DNA from: Maricaulis sp017643475
GTDB lineage: Bacteria; Pseudomonadota; Alphaproteobacteria; Caulobacterales; Maricaulaceae
Assembly (NCBI RefSeq): GCF_047123815.1
Contig: NZ_CP138920.1
Coordinates: 496,001 to 560,000, forward strand
Length of the DNA stretch: 64,000 bases
Direction: 5' to 3'
Made by a program: the position numbers and the translations under genes. Every line of letters begins with the position of its first letter. Positions within the stretch are counted from its first letter, which is position 1. Below are positions 44,208 through 52,541 of the stretch, piece by piece. Under the pieces are notes generated by a model. It was given only the letters and a program-made list of their open reading frames with translations. It did not search any database and was not told the origin of the DNA.

Positions 44208-44344
44208 GGAGATCTCCTCAGCGAATGGGAAGGCAAGTTGCGCGTGATATATCCTGTGCCGCGCCTTGCGGGCAAGCATCACGCTGCGCGACAGGCCAAA
44301 ACAACGCAGGCGCGGCGAATATCAGTAGAAAATGTCGTGGCCGA

Positions 44345-44373
44345 TTGCCCCACCCGTCCGGGTTGGTTATAGA
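44345..44373 (+). promoter_or_regulatory. Predicted tRNA-Cys promoter
   Basis: TTGCCC and TATAGA are separated by exactly 17 bases, with GGT before the -10 as in the alphaproteobacterial GCTATAGAC-like consensus. Transcription would start about 10 bases before the tRNA. Confidence 0.5.
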
Positions 44374-44390
44374 TCGCGCCTCGCATTTTC

Positions 44391-44464
44391 GGCACCGTGG
44401 CGGAGTGGCTACGCAGCGGATTGCAAATCCGTGGACCCCGGTTCGATTCCGGGCGGTGCCTCCA
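44391..44464 (+). tRNA. tRNA-Cys (GCA)
   Basis: The 74-base cloverleaf has acceptor GGCACCG pairing with CGGTGCC, anticodon loop TTGCAAA giving GCA, T-loop GTTCGAT, and encoded CCA. The D-arm GGCGGAGTGGCTACGCAGC is typical of bacterial tRNA-Cys. Confidence 0.97.
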
Positions 44465-44500
44465 CCCTTCGCGCTTCGCGCGTCGGGTGGCGAGCCACCC
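44462..44500 (+). repeat. Palindromic sequence after tRNA-Cys
   Basis: CCACCC pairs either with nothing after the tRNA end or with GGGTGG at 44485-44490. GGGTGG can instead pair with CCACCC at 44495-44500 around CGAG, giving two mutually exclusive hairpins, with GCGCTTCGCGCG in between. It looks like a REP-like element or a processing/termination structure for the tRNA precursor. There is no U-run. Confidence 0.35.
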
Positions 44501-44576
44501 CAAGCGTGAATACGAGCGAAGCGCGTGCGCGAAGAGGTGCCCTTCGAAGCCTTGGCGTAGAAGGGCTGCCGCTCCC

Positions 44577-45260
44577 CTAGAACTCCACCCGCTTTCCCTT
44601 GTGGTCGAAAAGCTTTCCCGTGTCGGTCGGCGCAAGACTATCCAACACGTCCAGTATCTCCTCAGCGGCAACTTCGGGCGTGCGCACATCCAGCCCGGAT
44701 TTGGAGAACGGCTCCGACAGGCGACTCGCCACTGTTCCCGGATGGATGGCAACACAGATCGCCTCGGGGTTCTTGCGCGCCAGCTCGATCGAGCAGGTCC
44801 GCACCATCTGGTTCAATGCCGCCTTGGATGCGCGATAGCTGTGCCACCCGCCCAGCCGATTGTCTGAAATCGACCCGACCCGGGCGGACAAGGTGGCGAA
44901 AACCGCGCGCGAATCACGCTGCAGCAGGGGCAGGAAATGCTTCATCAACAAGGCCGGTCCAACCGTGTTGAGCTGGTAATCCAGCAGCATGTGTTCGGCG
45001 TCCAGCGCACGCCAGCTGCGCTCGGGCATATACCCGTCGCCGTGCAGGAAACCGGTGGCATCAAACACCAGTTCTACCGGCTGGCCGACCTCGCGAACAT
45101 GGTCGGCGACGGCTTTGATGCTGGCCTCGTCTGTCAGGTCCAGCGCGGGCGTCGTTGTGCGTGCCACGCGCAACACCGTATCGTCCTGCTCTTCCAGCCG
45201 GTCGGCGATTGCCGCGCCAATCGCCCCGCTCGCCCCGATGACTATTTTCGTCAAGATCAT
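44577..45260 (-). CDS. Short-chain dehydrogenase of photolyase clusters
   Basis: The 227-residue SDR has the cofactor motif IGASGAIGAAIA, the middle FDATGFLHGDGYMPERSW, and catalytic YRASK. This subgroup, with LDAEHMLLDYQLNTVGPALL, is often found beside photolyase genes in marine bacteria; its substrate is unknown. The ATG lies only one base from GGAG, while the TTG two codons later is at the ideal distance of seven, so the true start may be TTG at 45254. It is divergent from the FeS photolyase gene with about 65 bases between. Confidence 0.85.
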   Translation of the reverse strand: MILTKIVIGASGAIGAAIADRLEEQDDTVLRVARTTTPALDLTDEASIKAVADHVREVGQPVELVFDATGFLHGDGYMPERSWRALDAEHMLLDYQLNTVGPALLMKHFLPLLQRDSRAVFATLSARVGSISDNRLGGWHSYRASKAALNQMVRTCSIELARKNPEAICVAIHPGTVASRLSEPFSKSGLDVRTPEVAAEEILDVLDSLAPTDTGKLFDHKGKRVEF

Positions 45261-45327
45261 GCTCCGCTGACAGGTCCAACCCGGTACACCAGACGTAGAT
45301 CATGCAGGTACAGCGAAAAGGGCAGGC

Positions 45328-46842
45328 ATGACCGATCTCGTTCTCATTCTGGGTGATCAGCTGACGCCCCAGATCTCCAGCCTGTCACAGGCCAGCCCCG
45401 AGACGGCCCACATCGTCATGGCCGAGGTGACGGATGAGGCGTCCTATGTTCGCCACCACAAACGCAAGCTGGCCTTCACGTTTTCTGCCATGCGCCATTT
45501 CCGCGACGCGCTGCGCGCCGCGGGCTGGAACGTCACCTATTTCACGCTGGACGCTGGTCTAGCGAGCCTTCGCGAGGCCGTTGCCCGCACCCTGCAGGAC
45601 GGTGCCTACAAGCGTGTTCTGGTGACCGAGGCGGGGGAATGGCGCCTGCACCAGGAGATGCGCACCTGGGCCGACACGCTGGGCCTGCCGGTGCTTGTCG
45701 CGGAGGACGGGCGCTTCCTTGCCTCCCATGACGACTTCGCGCGCTGGGCGGAGGGCCGCAAACAGCTGCGCATGGAGTATTTCTATCGCGAGATGCGCAA
45801 GCGCACAGGCCTGCTCATGGATGGTGACAAGCCTGCCGGCGGTCAGTGGAATTTCGACAAGGACAATCGCAAGCCCGCCGAAGCCAGCCTGTTCATGCCA
45901 CCGCGCCATGCAACACCCGTGGATGCGGTGACGCAGGAGGTGCTCGACCTCGTCGCAGACCAGTTCGCGGAGCATCCCGGCAGCCTCGACAGGTTCGATT
46001 TGCCGGTCACCCGCGCCGAGGCCGAACAATCGCGTGATCATTTCATGCAACACGCCCTGCCGGGTTTCGGGGATTACCAGGACGCCATGCTGGCCGCAGA
46101 GCCCCTGCTCTATCACTCCAACCTGTCGACAGCGCTCAATGCCGGCCTGCTCGATCCGCTCGATCTGTGCCAGCGAGCAGAGCGCGAGTATCGCGACGGT
46201 CGTGCCCCGCTCAATGCCGTCGAAGGCTTCATCCGCCAGATCCTCGGCTGGCGAGAGTATGTGCGCGGGATCTATTGGCGCGAAGGCCCGGATTATGTTC
46301 GCCGCAACGCGCTGGATGCCCGCCGCCCCCTGCCCGACTTCTACTGGACGGGCGAGACGGATATGACCTGCCTGTCCAAGGCCATCGGACAGACCCTGGA
46401 ACTGGGTTACGCGCATCACATCCAGCGGCTGATGGTGACCGGCCTGTTCGCGATGCTGGCGGACGTCGACCCCTTCCAAGTGCACGAGTGGTACCTGGCC
46501 GTCTACACCGATGCCTATGAGTGGGTGGAGGCGCCCAATGTGATCGGCATGAGCCAGTTTGCCGATGGCGGGCTGTTGGGCTCGAAACCCTATGCGGCCA
46601 GCGGTGCCTATATCGATCGCATGTCGGATTACTGCTCTGGCTGCAAATACGATGTGAAACAGAAAACCGGGCCGACGGCGTGCCCCTTCAATGCGCTCTA
46701 CTGGGACTTCCTCGCGCGTCACGACGCGACACTGCGCGGCAATCCGCGGCTTGGGCCCGTCTATCGCAACTGGGACCGCATGGACGCTGACCGCCAGTCC
46801 GCCTTGCGCCGCAGTGCCGAGGCGTTTCTCGCCTCGCTCTAG
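45328..46842 (+). CDS. Iron-sulfur (6-4) photolyase/cryptochrome (PhrB/CryB type)
   Basis: The 504-residue protein begins LVLILGDQLTPQ and has the FeS-BCP family cluster ligands: one Cys in MTCLSKA and three in YCSGCKYDVKQ and GPTACPFNALYWDF. This family repairs (6-4) photoproducts with FAD, a lumazine-type antenna and a 4Fe-4S cluster. FAD-pocket motifs GFIRQILGWREYVRGIYW and PFQVHEWYLAVYTDAYEWVE are clear. Its stop is shared with the convergent DUF2256 gene (CTAG), so two repair units meet tail to tail. Confidence 0.94.
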   Translation: MTDLVLILGDQLTPQISSLSQASPETAHIVMAEVTDEASYVRHHKRKLAFTFSAMRHFRDALRAAGWNVTYFTLDAGLASLREAVARTLQDGAYKRVLVTEAGEWRLHQEMRTWADTLGLPVLVAEDGRFLASHDDFARWAEGRKQLRMEYFYREMRKRTGLLMDGDKPAGGQWNFDKDNRKPAEASLFMPPRHATPVDAVTQEVLDLVADQFAEHPGSLDRFDLPVTRAEAEQSRDHFMQHALPGFGDYQDAMLAAEPLLYHSNLSTALNAGLLDPLDLCQRAEREYRDGRAPLNAVEGFIRQILGWREYVRGIYWREGPDYVRRNALDARRPLPDFYWTGETDMTCLSKAIGQTLELGYAHHIQRLMVTGLFAMLADVDPFQVHEWYLAVYTDAYEWVEAPNVIGMSQFADGGLLGSKPYAASGAYIDRMSDYCSGCKYDVKQKTGPTACPFNALYWDFLARHDATLRGNPRLGPVYRNWDRMDADRQSALRRSAEAFLASL

Positions 46843-46991
46843 CGCGCGCGGCGACAGCGCTCCGAGCAGTATTTCACCTCGTCCCAGACCTTTTCCCATT
46901 TCTTGCGCCACTCGAAAGGCCGCTGGCAGACCGCGCAGGTCTTGGTTGGCTTGGGTTGGCGGGCGGAATGACGGGCGGAATGACGGGCCAT
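46839..46991 (-). CDS. DUF2256 zinc-ribbon-like small protein
   Basis: The 50-residue protein has two CxxC-type pairs, CAVC and CSERC, around PFEWRKKWEKVWDEVKY, which is the DUF2256 pattern. The N-terminus contains a tandem RHSA repeat that mirrors a 12-base DNA repeat. It starts one base after the stop of the adjoining photolyase gene, so it is translationally coupled to it. DUF2256 is a recurrent companion of cryptochrome/photolyase genes. A metal-binding or DNA-binding accessory role is inference. Confidence 0.88.
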   Translation of the reverse strand: MARHSARHSARQPKPTKTCAVCQRPFEWRKKWEKVWDEVKYCSERCRRAR

Positions 46992-46992
46992 C

Positions 46993-48513
46993 TCAAAGCC
47001 CCAGCGTCAGTTGATTGGACGGTTTGCCGCCGGATCGTGCCGGCGAACGTCGGCGGCCGGACCGGCTGGCGTGCTTGCGTACGATGCTGGCCGCCTCATC
47101 GCGAAAGCCCGGCGCCTTGCGTGCCGCGTGGATCCGCTCACGCGCGGCCCGTGCCGCCGCAGCGACATCGACAATCGGCGCAGGATAAGCGCCCGGGGCT
47201 GCAGCAGCGCGCGTGGACCACTTCCAGGGCTCATGCAGGAAACCGTCAGGTATATCGGCCAGCTCCGGGCACCATTGCCGGATGAAGACACCGTCTGGGT
47301 CCTGGTCACGTCCCTGTTTGACCGGGTTATAGATGCGGATCGTGTTGATCCCCGTCGTACCGGACTGCATCTGGATCTGGGACCAGTGAATGCCAGGCTC
47401 ATAGTCCAGGAACATGCGCGCCAAGTGCTGTCCCGACGACTGCCAAGGCTGCCAGAGATGATAACTGGCGAAGGAAACGAGCATGGCCCGCATGCGAAAA
47501 TTCAGCCAGCCCGTGCGGTTGAGCGAACGCATACAGGCGTCGACAAAGGGAATACCGGTCTGCCCCTCGCGCCAGGCCGCCATGCGCGCTTCATCGACCG
47601 CGTCGCGCTCGAGTCCTGAAAGCCCCGGGTGCAGGTTGTCAAATTCGATCGAGGGCTGGTCTTCCAGCTTCTGCATGAAATGGTCGCGCCATTGCAGCCG
47701 GGACCGGAAACTCTGCAACGAGCCGCGCCAATGGCGTCCCACCGCGCCAGCGGGGACATCCGCTCGGCGATCTTGCAGACGGTGGTAAACCTCGCGGACG
47801 CTCATCACCCCAAGGGCCAGATAGGGTGAAAGCCGTGAACACGCTGCTGCACCGTCCAGCGGACTCGACATGGCCGAACGGTAGAACTCACCGCGTTCAA
47901 GCAGGAAACCTTCAAGCACGCGCTCGGCGGCATGGCGACCTCCGGCCTGCCCGGCCCGCTCGGGCTGCAAACCCAGCTCTTGCGGCTCAGGCACCCTGTC
48001 ATGCCGGACATCCGGCGCTGGCTGCAGGACCGGACGGTCGGCGACCGGCGCAGCGACATGGCGTTGCCAGTTGCCGGCCCAGCCATCGCGCGACGGCAGC
48101 CGCCGGATTACGCCGCCCTGGCTCAGCTCGTTCCACTCGACCGACAAATTACGCAAGGCCTGCGCCACGGCGAGATCGCGTCGATAGGTCCAGGCATTGC
48201 CGGTTTCCTCGTGAGACCACAGCGTGCAGTCGGGAAACTGGCGAGTGAGATCTGCGAGGATATCGACGGCATCACCGACGCGAATACAGAGCAGGCTGCC
48301 CAGCGCCTGCAAATCCGCATTCAGCCCCTCGAGGCATTGCTGGAGGAAATCATACTGACGACCAGAGACATCTTCCTGGCGCCAGAATTCCGGCTCGACG
48401 ATATAAAGCGGCAGGACAGGCCCAGCCGCAGACGCCTCGCGCAGGGCGAGGTGATCGCTGACCCGCAGGTCGCGCTTGAACCAGAGAATTTGAACAGGAC
48501 CAGAGCTCGCCAT
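46993..48513 (-). CDS. Cryptochrome/photolyase family protein (FAD-binding)
   Basis: The 506-residue protein has an N-terminal Rossmann-like antenna domain (ILWFKRDLRVSDHLAL) and a C-terminal FAD domain with SRLSPYLALGVMSVREVY, GQTGIPFVDACMRSLNRTGW, NFRMRAMLVSFASY and SGTTGINTIRIYNPVKQ. This is the DUF2256-linked clade, whose lesion specificity is less settled than that of classical CPD photolyase. An Arg/Ser-rich C-terminal tail (about 470-505) may bind nucleic acid. It is coupled to DUF2256. Confidence 0.92.
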   Translation of the reverse strand: MASSGPVQILWFKRDLRVSDHLALREASAAGPVLPLYIVEPEFWRQEDVSGRQYDFLQQCLEGLNADLQALGSLLCIRVGDAVDILADLTRQFPDCTLWSHEETGNAWTYRRDLAVAQALRNLSVEWNELSQGGVIRRLPSRDGWAGNWQRHVAAPVADRPVLQPAPDVRHDRVPEPQELGLQPERAGQAGGRHAAERVLEGFLLERGEFYRSAMSSPLDGAAACSRLSPYLALGVMSVREVYHRLQDRRADVPAGAVGRHWRGSLQSFRSRLQWRDHFMQKLEDQPSIEFDNLHPGLSGLERDAVDEARMAAWREGQTGIPFVDACMRSLNRTGWLNFRMRAMLVSFASYHLWQPWQSSGQHLARMFLDYEPGIHWSQIQMQSGTTGINTIRIYNPVKQGRDQDPDGVFIRQWCPELADIPDGFLHEPWKWSTRAAAAPGAYPAPIVDVAAAARAARERIHAARKAPGFRDEAASIVRKHASRSGRRRSPARSGGKPSNQLTLGL

Positions 48514-48545
48514 ACTGCATGAGTTAGCGCGCCCGGGATCAGGAT

Positions 48546-48902
48546 CTAGCCTTCCGCTTCAGCAGCAGAGGACTTGGCGGTAACACCAGCCCGCTCGAGC
48601 TCCGGTCCGAGCTTGCCCATCAGGAACATGCCGAACATCTTGTAGTCCGCGATCAGCGACCACAGCGGATAGGTAAAGGTCGCCGGCTTGTTGTGCTCGA
48701 CAAAGGCATGGCTGACCCAGGCGAAGAAATAACCCGAAACCGGAACAGCCAGCAGCAATAACCAGGTCTGGCTGATCAGCGCCCCCAGCAGGACCGCGAT
48801 CGCCAGAGTCGAACCGACATAATGCCAGGCGCGAGTCGCCGGGTCGGAGTGTTCACGCAGGTAAAAGGGCCAGAACTCGCCGAATGTATTGTATTCTCTC
48901 AT
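48546..48902 (-). CDS. DUF962 (Mpo1-like) membrane protein
   Basis: The 118-residue protein has two or three membrane helices and conserved histidines in REHSDPATRAWHYVGS and SHAFVEHNKPATF, the signature of the YGL010w/Mpo1 group. Yeast Mpo1 is an iron-dependent dioxygenase acting on 2-hydroxy fatty acids; a similar lipid role here is inference. It lies just downstream of the photolyase start on the opposite side. A CCATACTGA element stands about 30 bases before its start codon. Confidence 0.85.
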   Translation of the reverse strand: MREYNTFGEFWPFYLREHSDPATRAWHYVGSTLAIAVLLGALISQTWLLLLAVPVSGYFFAWVSHAFVEHNKPATFTYPLWSLIADYKMFGMFLMGKLGPELERAGVTAKSSAAEAEG

Positions 48903-49080
48903 TTCAAACCTCCCCGATTCGCCGTTCGGATCAGTATGGCATAGTGATTCGCGGTCAATAAAGCGCCGGGTGGTGGTAAATACCGACTCTTCAGAGTCCG
49001 CTGTATTTTGATGATTCCATTAGGGATTCATCAAGGACAATAAACCAATTCCCCAATTCTACCCATTGAATTAACCCTCC

Positions 49081-49181
49081 ATTAAGAGATTCGGCCCGAT
49101 GTTTTACCCGTCTTCCCGTGAAGACACCCCACCATCCACCCAATGCCTTTTCGGGAGCCTCCGTGGCTCCCGATTTTTTTT
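49081..49181 (+). ncRNA. Candidate small RNA ending at an orphan terminator
   Basis: A strong plus-strand terminator has no gene in front of it. Upstream lie a 6-bp hairpin with a CCGT loop and an unpaired stretch ACCCCACCATCCACCC, which could pair with Shine-Dalgarno sequences, as several alphaproteobacterial sRNAs do. The 5' end is not defined because no clear promoter could be chosen. This is a structural inference. Confidence 0.4.
49151..49181 (+). terminator. Orphan Rho-independent terminator
   Basis: A 9-bp perfect stem, TCGGGAGCC with its complement, has a TCCGT loop and is followed by eight T residues. It points in the plus direction although the nearest plus-strand coding gene upstream is more than 2 kb away. 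It isolates tRNA-Asn from any upstream transcript. Confidence 0.92.
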
Positions 49182-49215
49182 GCAGCAAACGGGTGCGATT
49201 ACCGCTTTTGGGTGC

Positions 49216-49243
49216 TTGCGCTTTTGCCCAACGCTCTGATAAA
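49216..49243 (+). promoter_or_regulatory. Predicted tRNA-Asn promoter
   Basis: TTGCGC and GATAAA are 16 bases apart, ending about 28 bases before the tRNA. The hexamers are reasonable but not strong. Confidence 0.4.
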
Positions 49244-49271
49244 AGCCCGGTCTCGCTTGTGAGAACGGTAT

Positions 49272-49347
49272 TCCCCTGTAGCTCAGTTGGTAGAGCAGGT
49301 GACTGTTAATCACCGGGTCGGCGGTTCGAGCCCGTCCGGGGGAGCCA
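49272..49347 (+). tRNA. tRNA-Asn (GTT)
   Basis: The 76-base cloverleaf has acceptor TCCCCTG with CGGGGGA, D-arm GCTCAGTTGGTAGAGC, anticodon loop CTGTTAA giving GTT, T-loop GTTCGAG, and encoded CCA. Confidence 0.97.
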
Positions 49348-49462
49348 TTCTCAAGCGAGGTTTCCAGAACAAGACGCCAGACACGCCGCTGACAGTGATT
49401 ACATCAGCGCGGGCAATCAGTGCGCCTTGCGCCGCGCCCCAGGACCAAACTGCGAGATCTCC

Positions 49463-50581
49463 ATGAAACTTTCCACGCTTGTTGCCCTTCCCCTCTCCTG
49501 CCTGGCCCTGGTGGCCTGTGGCCAGTCCACTGAGGCGCCTGGGGAAACAGGAGAAGCGGTACGAGCCGATTCGCAAACCAGTGCCTTTGCGCCCATCGTT
49601 GACAGCTGGGCGGAGCGGACGCGGTTCAGCGGCAATGTCCTGGTCGTGCGGGAGAATGAGCAGATTTTCGAAACCTCGTTCGGTTTGGCCAACCGCGAGG
49701 CGAATATCCCTGTCGATGCCGACACATCCTTTGTTGTCGCCTCGCTGACCAAGACCTTCACAACCGTGCTCACCCTGCAAGCGGTCGAGGCGGGGCGACT
49801 GGAGCTTGATGCGAGCTTGGCCTCTGTCCTGCCGGAGTTCGTGGCGCCCTGGGCCAACACTGTCACGGTGCGCCAGATGCTGCAGAACCGCAGCGGCCTG
49901 CCGCACTATATCGACCTGCCGGGCTGGTTCGAGCCGGGCGGGAAACTGCCTTATACCCGCGAGCACCTGCTGGACACGCTCGCCAGCATGCCGCTGCGCT
50001 TTGAACCCGGCACGGAGTATTATTACTCGAACGCCAATTTCTATCTGCTCGGCCTGATCCTCGACCGGGTCGGCGACCAGCCCTATGAGCAGCAATTGAT
50101 CAGCCAGTTGCTTGAACCTGCAGGCCTCACGGCCACCGGCCAGATTTACCAACAGGACGAGAGGCTTCGCCTGGCAGGCAACTACATGCCCGACGAAGAC
50201 GGTGGCTATTTCCAGGTCGAGATAGAAAACCCGGCGGTCTTCCGAGCTACGGGCAGCCTGCATGCAACAGCCACCGACCTACTGGCCTGGGGGCAGGCCA
50301 TGATGCGAGGTGATTTCCTCAGCCAGGAGAGCCAGGCTGTCATGCTCGACCCAGACCAGCCCATGACCTGGATCCTGACCGAGGTTCCGACACTCGATGA
50401 CAGCGAGATGATCGCGGTCCGCACCTATAACGGACGCATTGCCGGCCATGTTTCGATGCTCACCCTGTTGCCGCAATCGCAGGAAATCGTCATCGTGATC
50501 TCCAATAATGGCGTGGATTACGGCGAGCTGGCAGGTCTGAGCGTGGAAATCGCCCAACACCTTCACGCCGGAGCGAACTGA
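49463..50581 (+). CDS. Lipoprotein serine hydrolase (beta-lactamase/PBP-like family)
   Basis: The 372-residue protein has a lipobox (LALVAC) near residue 19, followed by an acidic linker. The SxxK motif is ASLTKTFT and the YxN motif is YYYSNANFY. The third element near GRIAGHVSM stands where KTG-like residues are expected. It is a membrane-anchored periplasmic hydrolase of class C-like fold, and substrates could be esters or D-amino-acid peptides. It is not close in sequence to the other two serine hydrolases in this window. Confidence 0.87.
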   Translation: MKLSTLVALPLSCLALVACGQSTEAPGETGEAVRADSQTSAFAPIVDSWAERTRFSGNVLVVRENEQIFETSFGLANREANIPVDADTSFVVASLTKTFTTVLTLQAVEAGRLELDASLASVLPEFVAPWANTVTVRQMLQNRSGLPHYIDLPGWFEPGGKLPYTREHLLDTLASMPLRFEPGTEYYYSNANFYLLGLILDRVGDQPYEQQLISQLLEPAGLTATGQIYQQDERLRLAGNYMPDEDGGYFQVEIENPAVFRATGSLHATATDLLAWGQAMMRGDFLSQESQAVMLDPDQPMTWILTEVPTLDDSEMIAVRTYNGRIAGHVSMLTLLPQSQEIVIVISNNGVDYGELAGLSVEIAQHLHAGAN

Positions 50582-50623
50582 CGCGCGCGCTGGCAGGCTT
50601 CAACGTAGGCAAACCGGGTCATC

Positions 50624-50728
50624 ATGCCCTCCATTCGCCTAATTGCCCTGACCGTCCAGTCCTTTGCCCTTGCAACCTGTGCCAGCGTGCAAGAGCGGCT
50701 GGACGATAGGCGATCTCCGAGCACCTAG
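50624..50728 (+). CDS. Very short lipoprotein-like reading frame, possibly a remnant
   Basis: A 34-codon frame reads as a lipoprotein signal, MPSIRLIALTVQSFALATC, followed by only 15 more residues. No good ribosome binding site is seen. It may be the decayed 5' end of a lipoprotein gene, or chance. Its end overlaps the stop of the convergent serine hydrolase by four bases. Confidence 0.22.
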   Translation: MPSIRLIALTVQSFALATCASVQERLDDRRSPST

Positions 50729-52404
50729 TCCTGTCGTGGAAAATCGAGGTTGCGGACGCGATTTCGGTCGACGGTGAGGCCGGTTGACAGGCCGCGCCCA
50801 TCCCGCACCACCCGGATTCTATAGTCATTCCAGGTCAGGTAATCGCGTCCCACAAGCTGCAGCGTTCTGGGTCGATCATTCTTGACCATGACATACTCAC
50901 CGTCCGCCGTGTGTTGAAGAATGATCTCCGTTTCCGTTTCGGCATTGAAATAACGTCCTTCGATGCTGGCGGGATAGGTCTCTTCATCGGGAGTTGGCGG
51001 GACTTGCTGTGCGAATTGCGGGCTCTGGCTGGGCGCATAGAGCGCGAACCCTCGCCGCCCCTCGGCAGACTGTGTCAGCGTGAGCCGGAGATTCGGATTT
51101 GTCTCGTAGTGATAAAGATTGTCAGCTTCGGGGATCAACCTGACCGGCTCGCGCCATTCGATTTCCCGGAACAGATCTCCATCGCGTGAAACCAGCCGGA
51201 CAAATGTCCCGCTGTCCAGTTCGTACAGTCCGAGAAAGCCATCTAGGGAGCCGATATCGCTGATCACGTCAGGACCAGCGGGATAGGTCGCTGCATCGGT
51301 GAAGACATTGTCAAAGGCAAGATTGGCTGTGCGCACGGCCAGCGCGACCGCGCTGATATTGCGATTATTGCTTACAACCACGATCGACGCCTGAAAATCG
51401 GGAAACCGCAAGACATGGGTATTGTAACTGCCCGTTGCCCCCTCATGGAAGACGGTCCGGGCGCCGCGGTAAAAACCAAACTCCAATCCGTAACCATAGG
51501 CCGGGTTGGACAATCCCTCGATCGGGCGCTGGCTCATCTCGATCAGGTCATCAGGCAGGCTTCTGTCTGCACCCCAGATCTGGGTTTCCCAGCGCAGCAG
51601 ATCCGGTAGCGAGGCATACATGAAGCCGTCGCCTTGGGTATTGGCGATATCCGCATCCTCCAGCCAGCCGGAGCCATAATTGCCATAGGCTCGCGCCAGC
51701 CGCGGAATGACAACGCCATAACGCCGCCGAATACTGGAATCCCCCAGTCCGCGCTCGGAGAGGAAGCGGGTTGCGTAGACGTGAAACGGTTCATCGACAA
51801 CCGCAGAGACAAGTTCGGCCAGCAGGATATAATTGGAATTGCTGTACCGATAATCCGTGCCCGGCTCAAAATTGAGCGCGACCTGACGGTTGAGTAATGT
51901 CAGCGCTGTGCGATTGTCGAAATCGGTTTCATACCAGGTGGCATTGGTAATGAAGTAGAGGTCATAGACGTCACGAATTCCGCTGGTGTGATTGATCAAC
52001 TGACCCACCGAGATTGGCGGATCAATCCCCTCCATCACACCGGGTAGATAGGTCCTGAAGTCCTGCGACAGGTCTACGCGACCGGATTGCGCGAGCTCCA
52101 GCACCATCAGCGCCGTGTATTGCTTGGCGACCGACGCAATATTAAAGCGCGTGCTTGCGTCGATCGGTGTCGGCGTATCGAGATTGGCCAAGCCTGCGTA
52201 ATGGCTGAAGACGACATCACCACCCAGCACAATGCCGACACCGGCGCCAGGCTGGCCGGGCTCGACCATTTCCTCGACTAGCCTGCTTATGGCCTGGACG
52301 GCATCGTCCTGGAGTGCTGGCGCAGCTTGAGCTGCGCTGTTTCCCGGTACAAGCCAAACGGCCACGCTTGCGATGATACACCGCAAATTGATCCAGTTTC
52401 CCAC
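50725..52404 (-). CDS. Secreted serine hydrolase with C-terminal extension
   Basis: The 559-residue protein starts with GTG behind GGGGAAATC and has a signal peptide (ending NSAAQA). The catalytic beta-lactamase-like domain (about 35-370) has ASVAKQYT (SxxK), YRYSNSNY (YxN) and HEGATGSY near the third motif. The last 180 residues form a beta-rich domain of the kind found behind Pab87-like or D-aminopeptidase-like enzymes. Base composition is somewhat lower in GC than neighbouring genes. The substrate is unknown. Confidence 0.87.
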   Translation of the reverse strand: MGNWINLRCIIASVAVWLVPGNSAAQAAPALQDDAVQAISRLVEEMVEPGQPGAGVGIVLGGDVVFSHYAGLANLDTPTPIDASTRFNIASVAKQYTALMVLELAQSGRVDLSQDFRTYLPGVMEGIDPPISVGQLINHTSGIRDVYDLYFITNATWYETDFDNRTALTLLNRQVALNFEPGTDYRYSNSNYILLAELVSAVVDEPFHVYATRFLSERGLGDSSIRRRYGVVIPRLARAYGNYGSGWLEDADIANTQGDGFMYASLPDLLRWETQIWGADRSLPDDLIEMSQRPIEGLSNPAYGYGLEFGFYRGARTVFHEGATGSYNTHVLRFPDFQASIVVVSNNRNISAVALAVRTANLAFDNVFTDAATYPAGPDVISDIGSLDGFLGLYELDSGTFVRLVSRDGDLFREIEWREPVRLIPEADNLYHYETNPNLRLTLTQSAEGRRGFALYAPSQSPQFAQQVPPTPDEETYPASIEGRYFNAETETEIILQHTADGEYVMVKNDRPRTLQLVGRDYLTWNDYRIRVVRDGRGLSTGLTVDRNRVRNLDFPRQD

Positions 52405-52541
52405 GATTTCCCCGCTTCAACTGCAAAAGCGTCTGCCCGGTGAGACGCGAAAACTGCACTCCTGCGTCAAATATAGCCCAAAATGTTGATGCACAAGGGT
52501 TTTGGGCCGAGAAAATCAAAGCAAGCGGGAGGCCGAAATGC

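Larger units (their letters stand above)
48903..49271. other. 369-base gene-free intergenic region
   Basis: From left to right it holds the promoter side of the DUF962 gene with a CCATACTGA element, then an almost perfect inverted repeat (TTGATGATTCC at 49008-49018 and GGATTCATCAA at 49024-49034). Next come an A/T-rich stretch, a small hairpin GTCTTC-CCGT-GAAGAC at 49110-49125, a C-rich single strand, an orphan terminator and the tRNA-Asn promoter. No convincing protein frame is present. Confidence 0.7.

Noticed and set aside
45559..46911. 450-codon minus-strand frame opposite the FeS photolyase
   Set aside because: It is a complement-strand shadow of a gene with complete cluster-ligand and FAD motifs; its translation shows no domain.
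49118..49309. 63-codon plus-strand frame across the orphan terminator
   Set aside because: It passes through the terminator hairpin and into tRNA-Asn, so it cannot be a real gene.
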